In this document: piece after piece, positions 7,194 through 13,724 of the stretch
Layout: every line of letters begins with the position of its first letter
How positions within the stretch are numbered: position 1 is the first letter of the stretch
Source of the DNA: Nitrososphaera sp. UBA210
GTDB taxonomy: Archaea > Thermoproteota > Nitrososphaeria > Nitrososphaerales > Nitrososphaeraceae
DNA length: 19,254 nt
Direction: 5' to 3'
Assembly (NCBI GenBank): GCA_002494895.1
Contig: DADA01000030.1
Location: 1-19,254, forward strand
Made by a program: the position numbers and the translations under genes
Notes under the pieces: generated by a model
Told to the model about the DNA's origin: nothing
The model's input: the letters and a program-made list of their open reading frames with translations, nothing else
Databases searched by the model: none

Positions 7194-7601
7194 TTGGCTC
7201 AATTCAAGCTCGTAATTTCAGATGCAAAAGGCAAGAGCATAACACAAGAGCTAAAGGACAGGGCTGCACAGCCAATGCTGGGTTCAAGGATAGGCGGAAT
7301 AGTAGACGCTGCTATAATCGGAATAGCAGGCGGCAAGATCAAGATAACTGGAGGAAGCGACAAGTCTGGAACGCCAATGCGCCCGGATGTGCATGGGGGA
7401 GTGAAAAAGTATGTCTTGCTTTCAACCGGAGTCGGAAACAGGGGCGAGGCTCGGGTTAGAAAGCTCGTAAGGGGAAACATGGTCACAGAAGAGATCTATC
7501 AGCTGAACTGCATGTTGGTCGAAGGCGCGCTGCCTGAAAAGCAGGCTGAAGCTTCTTCGGAATCCGCGGCTGCTGAAGAGCCGGCAAAGAAAAAGAAGTA
7601 A
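7194..7601 (+). CDS. rps6e: Ribosomal protein S6e (eS6)
   Basis: 135 residues from the TTG at 7194; a TTG at 7182 would add four residues. MAQFKLVISD at the chosen start matches the usual beginning of archaeal S6e. Family hallmarks include LGSRIGGIVDA, KITGGSDKSGTPMRPDVHGGVKK and a region with RGEARVRKLVRGN and VTEEIYQLN. The C-terminal tail is low-complexity Ala/Glu ending in a Lys run. It is a small-subunit protein found only in archaea and eukaryotes. Its neighbour aIF2-gamma follows after a 47-bp gap, the usual archaeal pairing of S6e and aIF2-gamma. Confidence 0.95.
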   Translation: MAQFKLVISDAKGKSITQELKDRAAQPMLGSRIGGIVDAAIIGIAGGKIKITGGSDKSGTPMRPDVHGGVKKYVLLSTGVGNRGEARVRKLVRGNMVTEEIYQLNCMLVEGALPEKQAEASSESAAAEEPAKKKK

Positions 7602-7620
7602 CAAGCACCTTTTCCCGTAG

Positions 7621-7630
7621 CTTAATATCC
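7621..7630 (+). promoter_or_regulatory. TATA-like box for aIF2-gamma
   Basis: CTTAATATCC is centred about 24-30 nt before the two possible TTG starts (7649, 7655). It suggests that aIF2-gamma can be transcribed separately from S6e. Confidence 0.4.
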
Positions 7631-7648
7631 CCGAGAATTTCACGATAG

Positions 7649-8917
7649 TTGACATTGCACTGGAAAGAGACCTTGCCGGACTGGTACGTCAAAGAATATG
7701 GATACCAGCCCTGCGTCAACATCGGAACTTCAGGCCACGTTGACCATGGCAAGACTACTCTTGTTGAAGCCATCACCGGTGTCTGGACTAGCGCACACAG
7801 TGAAGAGCTCAGAAGGGGCATCACGATCAAAGTGGGATATGCCGATGCAGCGTTTTACAAATGCCCGCAATGCCCGCCTCCTGTGTGCTACGGCACCCAG
7901 CCAAAATGCGCCAATTGCGGTGGAAAAAGCGATCTGCTCAGGGTTGCAAGTTTCGTAGATTCTCCCGGCCACGAGAGCCTCATGGCAAACATGCTCTCGG
8001 GAGCCGCACTCATGGACGGAGCAATCTTGGTCGTGGCCGCGAATGAAAAAGTTCCTCAGCCTCAGACAAGGGAGCATCTTCTCGCACTTTCAGTACTTGG
8101 CATCAAGCAAATAGTCGTTGTGCAGAACAAAGCAGATCTCACTGAATACCAAGAGGCCCTGGACAACTACAAGCAGATCAAGGACTTTGTTGGTGACAGC
8201 GTTGCAGAAGAAGCACCCATCGTCCCTCTTTCGGCGCAGCACAAGCTAAACATGGACGCCCTTATAGAAGCGATAGAGAAAAGCGTAAAGACTCCTCCCA
8301 GGGCCAAGAATGAGGCCCCCATCATGCACGTTCTCCGATCCTTTGACGTTAACAAGCCCGGCACGCCGATAAAGCAGGTAAAAGGCGGCATCATCGGTGG
8401 CGCGCTGATACAGGGGGAATTCGAACTCGAAGACGAAATCGAAATCCGGCCGGGCCTGCTGGACGAGAAAAAAGGCAAGTTTGAGCCAATAACTTCGCAG
8501 ATTTCGACCCTTGGCACTGGTGCCGGCCTGGTAGAGACTGTGAAGCCTGGTGGACTGGTTGCGATCGGAACCAGACTGGATCCCACATTCACAAAGAGCG
8601 ATTCGCTGATAGGCTCTGTGATCGGAAGGCCTGGCACACTGCCAAAAGATGTTGAGGACGTGACCGTAGAGACGCACCTCTTTGATACTGCAGTGGGCAC
8701 CGCGGATATGGTCAAAGTCGAGCCGATAAAGGTCAGAGAACCGCTAAGGCTCAATATCGGCACGTCGGCGGCAGTCGGGACCGTGACCAATGTGAAGGAC
8801 GGAAAGGTAGAAGTTAAATTGAAAAAGCCCGTATGCCTCATGCCAAAGAGCAGGGTAGCTGTCAGCAGAAGAATAGCAGAAAGATGGCGCCTTATCGGAT
8901 CGGGAACAGCCGTCTAG
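7649..8917 (+). CDS. eif2g: Translation initiation factor aIF2, gamma subunit
   Basis: 422 residues from TTG 7649; TTG 7655, giving MHWKETLPDW, is equally plausible and fits my memory of relatives. This GTPase carries initiator Met-tRNA to the small ribosomal subunit. G1 is GHVDHGKT (29-36), G3 is DSPGH (104-108) and G4 is NKAD (160-163). Switch 1 is RRGITIKVGYAD. A zinc knuckle formed by C72, C75, C87 and C90 sits between G1 and G3, characteristic of eIF2-gamma and absent from EF-Tu. Two beta-barrel domains follow, with the Cys-containing VKLKKPVCLMPKSRVAVSRR near the end. The PIN-domain gene starts one base after its stop. Confidence 0.96.
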   Translation: MTLHWKETLPDWYVKEYGYQPCVNIGTSGHVDHGKTTLVEAITGVWTSAHSEELRRGITIKVGYADAAFYKCPQCPPPVCYGTQPKCANCGGKSDLLRVASFVDSPGHESLMANMLSGAALMDGAILVVAANEKVPQPQTREHLLALSVLGIKQIVVVQNKADLTEYQEALDNYKQIKDFVGDSVAEEAPIVPLSAQHKLNMDALIEAIEKSVKTPPRAKNEAPIMHVLRSFDVNKPGTPIKQVKGGIIGGALIQGEFELEDEIEIRPGLLDEKKGKFEPITSQISTLGTGAGLVETVKPGGLVAIGTRLDPTFTKSDSLIGSVIGRPGTLPKDVEDVTVETHLFDTAVGTADMVKVEPIKVREPLRLNIGTSAAVGTVTNVKDGKVEVKLKKPVCLMPKSRVAVSRRIAERWRLIGSGTAV

Positions 8918-8918
8918 C

Positions 8919-9326
8919 ATGGTAGACGTTCTATGTGATACCAGCTTTTTGATGGTGCTTGTTTCAAAGCCCATCAAGCAGCTGGCCAAGATAGAAGGTC
9001 AGCTGGGGCGCCTTGATTTTCTTGTTCCCGATATTGTCATTGCCGAGCTTCAACGCCTGAAAGAGAAGGTTGGTCCAAAGAGATCTACGCTTGCAAAGAC
9101 GGCGATAGAACTAGCTCGGACCAAATTCAGGGAAGTGGCCGTAGCAAAGGCCCGCCACGTTGATGACTCGATAGTTGAATATGCAATGGCAAGGAATTGC
9201 GCGGTTGCAACGATCGATACCAACCTTCGCAGGAGACTTATTGCGAATAAAGTCCTGGTGCTGACACTCAGCAGGGACAGGCTTATAGTCGCCAATCCAA
9301 AACTGAGCGCTAAAGATCATCCTTAA
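8919..9326 (+). CDS. PIN-domain nuclease-like protein (Fcf1/VapC9-like)
   Basis: 135 residues. Acidic metal-binding residues of a PIN fold are visible: D7 in CDTSFL, E43 in IAELQRL, D82/D83 in HVDDSIVEYA and D100 in ATIDTNLRRRL. The gene starts one base after the aIF2-gamma stop, so it is surely cotranscribed and translationally linked. A PIN gene directly behind aIF2-gamma is a conserved archaeal arrangement. These proteins resemble eukaryotic Fcf1/Utp24, which cut pre-rRNA. With no antitoxin gene next to it and ribosome-linked neighbours, a role in rRNA processing or quality control is more likely than a toxin. That is inference. Confidence 0.88.
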   Translation: MVDVLCDTSFLMVLVSKPIKQLAKIEGQLGRLDFLVPDIVIAELQRLKEKVGPKRSTLAKTAIELARTKFREVAVAKARHVDDSIVEYAMARNCAVATIDTNLRRRLIANKVLVLTLSRDRLIVANPKLSAKDHP

Positions 9327-9330
9327 ATAA
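9323..9330 (+). promoter_or_regulatory. TATA box deciding the start of the UPF0173 gene
   Basis: TTAAATAA is centred 25-26 nt before the ATG at 9352, exact leaderless spacing. An upstream in-frame GTG at 9340 would begin too close to the box. The box overlaps the TAA stop of the PIN gene (9324-9326). Confidence 0.6.
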
Positions 9331-9351
9331 AATTTTGATGTGCAGGATTAC

Positions 9352-10008
9352 ATGTTAGAATTCGGCGGCGTGAAATTCTATTGGCTCGGCCACGATGGCT
9401 ACAGGATTGAATCCGGCGGCAAGACTATTTACATCGATCCCTACCAAATTTCCAAGTCCCAGCATAACAAGAACGATGCAGAGGTTGTCCTGATATCTCA
9501 CAACCACTTCGACCACCTCAGCCTTGATGACCTCAAACACGTCGTGGGCAAGAAGACAACTATTGTTGCGGCCAAGGAATGTCTGGTGCAGCTTGGCAAT
9601 TCAGGCGCAACTGAAACAAAGGGGGTTGCCCCGGGCGACAAATTGACGGTTCAAGGGATGGCAATCGAAGCAGTGGCAGCTTACAATACCAACAAGCATT
9701 TTCATCCGAAAGCAGACGGCAAGGTCGGATTCGTTTTCGAGATTGGCGGCACTCGAGTATATCACACAGGTGATTCAGATGATATCCCTGAGATGTCGAC
9801 TGTTAGACCAGATGTGGCACTGGTACCGGTATCCGGGACCTATGTCATGACGGCGGAGGAAGCTGCACGAGCCGTCAACGAAAAAATAAGGCCCAGAAAA
9901 TTGGCGATACCAATGCACTACGGGTTAATAGTTGGGAGCGAACAGGATGCAAAAAAATTTCAACAGCTCGTCCGAGTCTGTCCCGTCAAGATCCTGAGCC
10001 AAGAATAA
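9352..10008 (+). CDS. UPF0173 metal-dependent hydrolase (metallo-beta-lactamase fold)
   Basis: 218 residues from the ATG at 9352; an in-frame GTG at 9340 would add four. The metal-binding motif HxHxDH is H50-N-H52-F-D54-H55. Further ligands are likely H138/D141 in VYHTGDSD and H189 in PMHYG. The opening segment GVKFYWLGHDGYRIE and TIYIDPY are typical of the UPF0173 (UlaG/YtkL-like) branch of the fold. The natural substrate of this branch is generally unknown; relatives include L-ascorbate-6-phosphate lactonase. No signal peptide is present, so it is cytoplasmic. It is the last housekeeping-type gene before the glycan region. Confidence 0.9.
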   Translation: MLEFGGVKFYWLGHDGYRIESGGKTIYIDPYQISKSQHNKNDAEVVLISHNHFDHLSLDDLKHVVGKKTTIVAAKECLVQLGNSGATETKGVAPGDKLTVQGMAIEAVAAYNTNKHFHPKADGKVGFVFEIGGTRVYHTGDSDDIPEMSTVRPDVALVPVSGTYVMTAEEAARAVNEKIRPRKLAIPMHYGLIVGSEQDAKKFQQLVRVCPVKILSQE

Positions 10009-10050
10009 AGTGCACAAATTCTTAGATACGATCTAGATAATCCGCTAGGC

Positions 10051-10200
10051 GTGGCAGCGAAGAAAAGACAGCAAAATCCGCGAGGTAAAAGCTCCTCGGA
10101 TCTTGCCTTTCAATCTTTTTCAATTTCCCGCGCAAATGAAGGCAGCCTCGTCAAACCCTCTGACGTGTTAGGGCCCGATCATAATCTGTGCTACCATTAA
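10051..10200 (+). CDS. Possible small protein, 49 aa
   Basis: A GTG-initiated frame of 49 residues nearly fills the gap between the UPF0173 gene and the oxidoreductase. It begins VAAKKRQQNPRGKSSSD and ends DHNLCYH. The N-terminus is basic and the middle (DLAFQSFSISRANEGSLV) is balanced, not the Cys/Arg-heavy product of shadow frames. No clear TATA box lies at the right distance, and the stop codon overlaps the promoter of the next gene. I do not recognise it. It may be a real small protein or chance. The remaining bases of this 224-bp gap hold only the TATA box of the following gene. Confidence 0.3.
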   Translation: MAAKKRQQNPRGKSSSDLAFQSFSISRANEGSLVKPSDVLGPDHNLCYH

Positions 10201-10202
10201 TA

Positions 10203-10210
10203 ATATTAAA
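10203..10210 (+). promoter_or_regulatory. TATA box of the Gfo/Idh oxidoreductase gene
   Basis: ATATTAAA is centred 26-27 nt before the ATG at 10233 within a longer AT-rich stretch from 10196. This predicts a leaderless mRNA beginning at the start codon. Confidence 0.6.
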
Positions 10211-10232
10211 CAGCTTGGCAAGCAAATGACAG

Positions 10233-11219
10233 ATGAAATTTTTGGTCATGGGCTGCGGTTCCATAGGAGAGCGCCACGTGTCGAATCTAAGAAACATGTT
10301 GGCCGATGCAGCGATAGACGTCTTTGATCCGCAGCAAGAACGCGTAAAGGTTCTCAGCAAAAAATATGGGGCAACTCCCGTAGCTGAAGAGCGGATAGAT
10401 TCTGCGGCATACGACTGCGTACTTGTTTGCACGCCGCCAGTCTCCCACTTCCGGCTTGCATCGCGGGCCCTGAAATCCGGATCCAACGTGCTTATCGAAA
10501 AGCCTCTCTCCTTTCAGCTTAGGGGAGCCAGCAAGTTAAGGGAACTTGCACTCGACAGGCGCCTCCTGGCTTTTGTTGCGTACAATTTCAGGTTCAACAG
10601 GGGGATCAACATCGTAAAGGAGATGGTATGCGACAGGAGGTTTGGAAGGATTTTCCACGCCTCGGCCTATTTCGGCCACTATCTTCCTGACTGGCGGCCG
10701 TGGCAGGACTACAAGAAGAGCTACACCGCAAGGAAGGACCTTGGTGGAGGCATAATCCACGACGGGTCCCACGAGATCGACTATCTCTCGTGGATCTTTG
10801 GTAGGCCCTCCCGCATTCAGTGTCAATTTGCCCTCACAGATGCCCTGGCCGCGGACACCGAGGCAGTGTCGGACATGCTCCTAAAATTCCGCGGCAACCT
10901 CCTTGGACACGTCCACCTAGATTTCGTAAGGAGAGAATACAGGCGGACCCTGGAAGTCCTCTGCGAGGACGGGATAATCCAGTGGTCCCTGTCGGAAGAT
11001 GTAATCAGAGAATATGACCCTTCGTCAAAGTCGTGGAATGAGTCCAAGCTCAACGAGAATGTCAATGACATGTACCGGTCCGAGATCTCACACGTCCTGG
11101 ACTGCATCAAAAGGCGACAGAGATCGAAAGTCATTGATCTAGAAAACGGGATCGGGACGCTTGCACTTTCCGAAGCGGCTTACAGATCCGGGCGGGCCGG
11201 CAAGAGTCTGCCAGTATAG
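10233..11219 (+). CDS. Gfo/Idh/MocA-family NAD(P)-dependent sugar oxidoreductase
   Basis: 328 residues from ATG. The N-terminal Rossmann fold has GCGSIGERH (7-15), with the acidic ribose-binding D30/D32 region ending strand 2. The family EKP motif is at 89-91, K90 being the expected catalytic lysine. The C-terminal alpha/beta domain carries ARKDLGGGIIHDGSHEIDYL (166-185), with H180 and D183 as likely catalytic residues. The YLPDWRPWQDY segment (150-160) is, from memory, typical of oxidoreductases in nonulosonate and spore-coat-type polysaccharide loci. It probably oxidises or reduces an NDP-sugar or a free sugar intermediate. It converges on the aminotransferase gene with a 167-bp gap that holds only an oligo-T tract. 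Confidence 0.9.
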   Translation: MKFLVMGCGSIGERHVSNLRNMLADAAIDVFDPQQERVKVLSKKYGATPVAEERIDSAAYDCVLVCTPPVSHFRLASRALKSGSNVLIEKPLSFQLRGASKLRELALDRRLLAFVAYNFRFNRGINIVKEMVCDRRFGRIFHASAYFGHYLPDWRPWQDYKKSYTARKDLGGGIIHDGSHEIDYLSWIFGRPSRIQCQFALTDALAADTEAVSDMLLKFRGNLLGHVHLDFVRREYRRTLEVLCEDGIIQWSLSEDVIREYDPSSKSWNESKLNENVNDMYRSEISHVLDCIKRRQRSKVIDLENGIGTLALSEAAYRSGRAGKSLPV

Positions 11220-11308
11220 TGTGGAATCCGCGCACAGGATCGCCAACTTTGCCCGGAGGCGTGAGCAATCTGTGATTATCGGTGACAGATGGCGGCCATG
11301 TGATCAGC

Positions 11309-11314
11309 TTTTTT
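11309..11314 (+). terminator. Possible oligo-T terminator after the oxidoreductase gene
   Basis: Six T residues lie on the coding strand about 90 nt after the stop, in the gap between convergent genes. The rest of this 167-bp gap (11220-11386) shows no gene or other recognisable signal. Confidence 0.35.
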
Positions 11315-11386
11315 CGAGAACTTACCTCACTCTTCTCATCGGCGTTTGCGGCGGCTACAGATTCCGGTAATATCCCGCAGAACACA

Positions 11387-12667
11387 CTAGAAAGTCATGA
11401 CTGTCCTGAACTCCTCTCCTTCAAGCAACTTTGAGACAGAGTTGTTCTTTAGGCCTTCCCTCACTTTCTCAAATGCCGCCTCGCATGCTTCAAGTGTCTT
11501 TTGGATATCCTTCCGCGAGTGGGAGTAGCAGAACATTGTTTCGCCTGGTCCAAAGAGCGCGCCCCTTTTGACACACTCTTGCATGAAAAGGCTGCGCAGG
11601 AGTCTCGGAGTGTTAGAGTCACCGCCTGAAAAGTTAATGGCACTCCTGACTGGGGTGCCGTAGCACCTGGCCTCGACGCCCACTTCTTTTGCAAGCCTGT
11701 TAAAGCCGTCCTGGAACATCTTGCCCACATTCCAGGTGTGGGACATCACGCCCTTGGTAGTGTATTCCTTCACCACGGCCATGCCAGCGGCAAGCGAGAG
11801 CGTTTCCCCTCCGTACGTAGTTGAGTAAAAGATTTCGCTGAACACTTTCATATATTCCTGCTCCCCGGTTACAGCTCCAAGCGGCATGCCGTTGCCGATC
11901 GCTTTTCCGAACGCTGCCATGTCTGCGTTTACCTTCAGGTGTTCCTGCGCCCCCCCCTTGGCGAGCCTAAAGCCCGTGAGCACCTCGTCAAATATCAGGA
12001 CTGCGCCGTTCCTATGCGTTATCTCCTTGAGATCCTCCAGGTACGAGGCCTGCGGATAGTCAAGCCACATGGGCTCCATGACGACCGCTGCCACTTTGCC
12101 CTCGAGGCTTGCGAAGGACTTGCTGAGATCTGCAAGGTCGTTGTACTTGAAGACCCTTATCAGCTCGTTGTTGAATTTCGGTACGCCCCGGTTCCTGCTA
12201 GTTATGCCGGTGAACCAGTCGTGCCATACGCCGCCATGGCCGGTGTAGAGTATATGGTCCCTTCCTGTGTACGCCCTGGCGGCCCTCACGCAGGCGGTGA
12301 CTGCGTCAGAACCTGTCTTCGCAAACCTCACCATCTCCGCGTTTGGGATTAGCCTCTGGAGCTTTTCCGAGAATTCAACTTCAAGAGGATGAGGCATCGA
12401 ATATGATATCCCCCTTGACAGCTGGTTGATTATTGCCTTGTCCACGGATTTGTAGCAGTAGCCAAGGCTTATGGGCCCTAGCCCTAGGACGTAATCAGTG
12501 AAATCGTTCCCATCGACGTCGGTGACGTGGCTGCCCTTGCCGTCCCGGAGAAACACAGGATAGACGCCATTGACATAGCTGTAAGGCGCTTTGCTAAAAG
12601 TCTGCGACAGCGCAGGAATCAGCCGCTCGGCGCGTCTTAGGTATTCCTTGGACTTGACAAGTTTCAT
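11387..12667 (-). CDS. Class III PLP aminotransferase, GSA-aminomutase-like, in a glycan locus
   Basis: 426 residues from ATG. PLP-binding features are FDEVLTGFR (226-234, D227 contacting the pyridine nitrogen) and the Schiff-base lysine K255 in AFGKAIGNGMPLGA. FAKTGSDAV (115-123) replaces the usual NSGTEA of heme-pathway HemL, and I recall this variant from aminotransferases of polysaccharide and nonulosonate clusters. With its sugar-enzyme neighbours it more likely aminates a keto-sugar, or forms an amino donor for one, than makes 5-aminolevulinate. It is downstream of the GT-B-like gene on the same strand (31-bp gap). That gap and the stop of the upstream gene contain a TATA box, so it can be transcribed on its own. 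Confidence 0.88.
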   Translation of the reverse strand: MKLVKSKEYLRRAERLIPALSQTFSKAPYSYVNGVYPVFLRDGKGSHVTDVDGNDFTDYVLGLGPISLGYCYKSVDKAIINQLSRGISYSMPHPLEVEFSEKLQRLIPNAEMVRFAKTGSDAVTACVRAARAYTGRDHILYTGHGGVWHDWFTGITSRNRGVPKFNNELIRVFKYNDLADLSKSFASLEGKVAAVVMEPMWLDYPQASYLEDLKEITHRNGAVLIFDEVLTGFRLAKGGAQEHLKVNADMAAFGKAIGNGMPLGAVTGEQEYMKVFSEIFYSTTYGGETLSLAAGMAVVKEYTTKGVMSHTWNVGKMFQDGFNRLAKEVGVEARCYGTPVRSAINFSGGDSNTPRLLRSLFMQECVKRGALFGPGETMFCYSHSRKDIQKTLEACEAAFEKVREGLKNNSVSKLLEGEEFRTVMTF

Positions 12668-12690
12668 TAGGCTGACTTGCTAGCATAACG

Positions 12691-12698
12691 CTATATAG
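12691..12698 (-). promoter_or_regulatory. TATA box of the aminotransferase gene
   Basis: CTATATAG, palindromic and so readable on the minus strand, is centred 27 nt before the ATG at 12667, ideal for a leaderless transcript. It immediately follows the stop codon of the upstream GT-B-like gene, splitting what looks like an operon. Confidence 0.6.
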
Positions 12699-13688
12699 TT
12701 AGCTGCCACCTATCATATCTTCTACCAGGCCGGCAGTTCCGACATTGTCGACCTCAACCCTTAGCCTGCCAGACGTTTCGACAAGCCGGTCCAGTTTTTC
12801 AGCCAATAGCTCTTCCGCAGTTATCCGGTTTTCCAGTCCCATCTGTTGAAGTCCTCTGTGGATGTAACTGGCCTCCAAGTGGGCTGGTTCAAGCATGTAA
12901 CGGAATTTTATCCCGTGTGCGAGGCACTCCGAGACAAAGCCGTAGCCGCACTTGCATATCACAAGGTCTGACGCGTTTATCAAGTCCTGTCCCTCGACGA
13001 AATTTGCCGCTACGGCATAGTTTGAGACGTCTATTACCTCAACGTCGTCCTGAAGCTGAAGCTCCTTGCTCCGTACAGCCAACGTGACCAGCTTTTTGTC
13101 CTCACCTATCCCAAGCCGCTTTCTAAAAGACTCCCTGCTCTCGGTGGCTGTCCTTGCGACGAGGCCGGTGTTTACGCGCCCTGGAAAATTCATCGGAGAG
13201 CCCAAGGGCAACTTTAGTACATGGTCAGCCTTTGAGTACGTTTCTGCGAGAAACGATCTTGAAAAATCGTCCAACTGGAGCGTTTCGCTCCACGCAAAGT
13301 TCGAGATTACTATGGACTTTATGTCGTGCTTTTTTGCAAGCAGTATTGGCATGACGGAGATGTCGGAGATAATAGCGTCAGGCTTTTCCTGCTGGACGAG
13401 CCGGGATTCGTCCTCTATAATCCGGGGCAGATCGCCTATCCAGTCAGATACATTTTTCTGCGTGGCGGGTTCGTCCATGACCATGCTGCCATCGCTGCGC
13501 ATCACAGGAACAAAATCCGTCCTGCCCTTGACTATATTGGTGGATGGAAGGGATTTTTTCAGGAACGAGGAGCGGTCTTCGCTTCTTATAATGACCTCTA
13601 CTTTGCGCCGGACAAGCTCCCGGGCCATTGCAACTGTCCTGCTCGAGTGCCCCAGACCATGGTGGGTCACATAATACACTACTTTCAT
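12699..13688 (-). CDS. GT-B-fold glycosyltransferase / NDP-sugar-binding protein (PseG/arabinokinase-N-like)
   Basis: 329 residues from ATG. The N-terminus, YYVTHHGLGHSSR (5-17), is the Gly-rich loop with histidine seen in MurG/PseG-type GT-B proteins and in the N-terminal domain of plant arabinokinase. SDISVMPILLAKKHDI (108-123) with SNFAWSE forms the next conserved block. ICKCGYGFVSECLAHG (244-259) is the C-terminal nucleotide-binding loop. No signal peptide or membrane helix is present. It may transfer a sugar, or hydrolyse an NDP-sugar as PseG does in the pseudaminate pathway; sequence alone does not decide. It lies between the inverting dehydratase (36 bp upstream, no TATA box in the gap) and the aminotransferase, consistent with cotranscription with the former. 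Confidence 0.75.
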   Translation of the reverse strand: MKVVYYVTHHGLGHSSRTVAMARELVRRKVEVIIRSEDRSSFLKKSLPSTNIVKGRTDFVPVMRSDGSMVMDEPATQKNVSDWIGDLPRIIEDESRLVQQEKPDAIISDISVMPILLAKKHDIKSIVISNFAWSETLQLDDFSRSFLAETYSKADHVLKLPLGSPMNFPGRVNTGLVARTATESRESFRKRLGIGEDKKLVTLAVRSKELQLQDDVEVIDVSNYAVAANFVEGQDLINASDLVICKCGYGFVSECLAHGIKFRYMLEPAHLEASYIHRGLQQMGLENRITAEELLAEKLDRLVETSGRLRVEVDNVGTAGLVEDMIGGS

Positions 13689-13724
13689 GCCACAAAACCC
13701 CGGACTCGCGCGCTCGGGCCGCCA

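Noticed and set aside
7010..7459. 149-residue plus-strand frame overlapping S6e
   Set aside because: It is Arg/Asn/Cys-rich and out of frame with S6e. It also crosses the 59-aa zinc-ribbon gene and the promoter region.
8167..8841. 224-residue minus-strand frame within aIF2-gamma
   Set aside because: It is Ser/Thr/Pro-rich antisense of a strongly conserved gene, with no motif and no promoter.
8919..9326. VapC-type toxin of a toxin-antitoxin pair
   Set aside because: No small antitoxin gene precedes it. It is one base behind aIF2-gamma, which points to the conserved translation-linked PIN protein.
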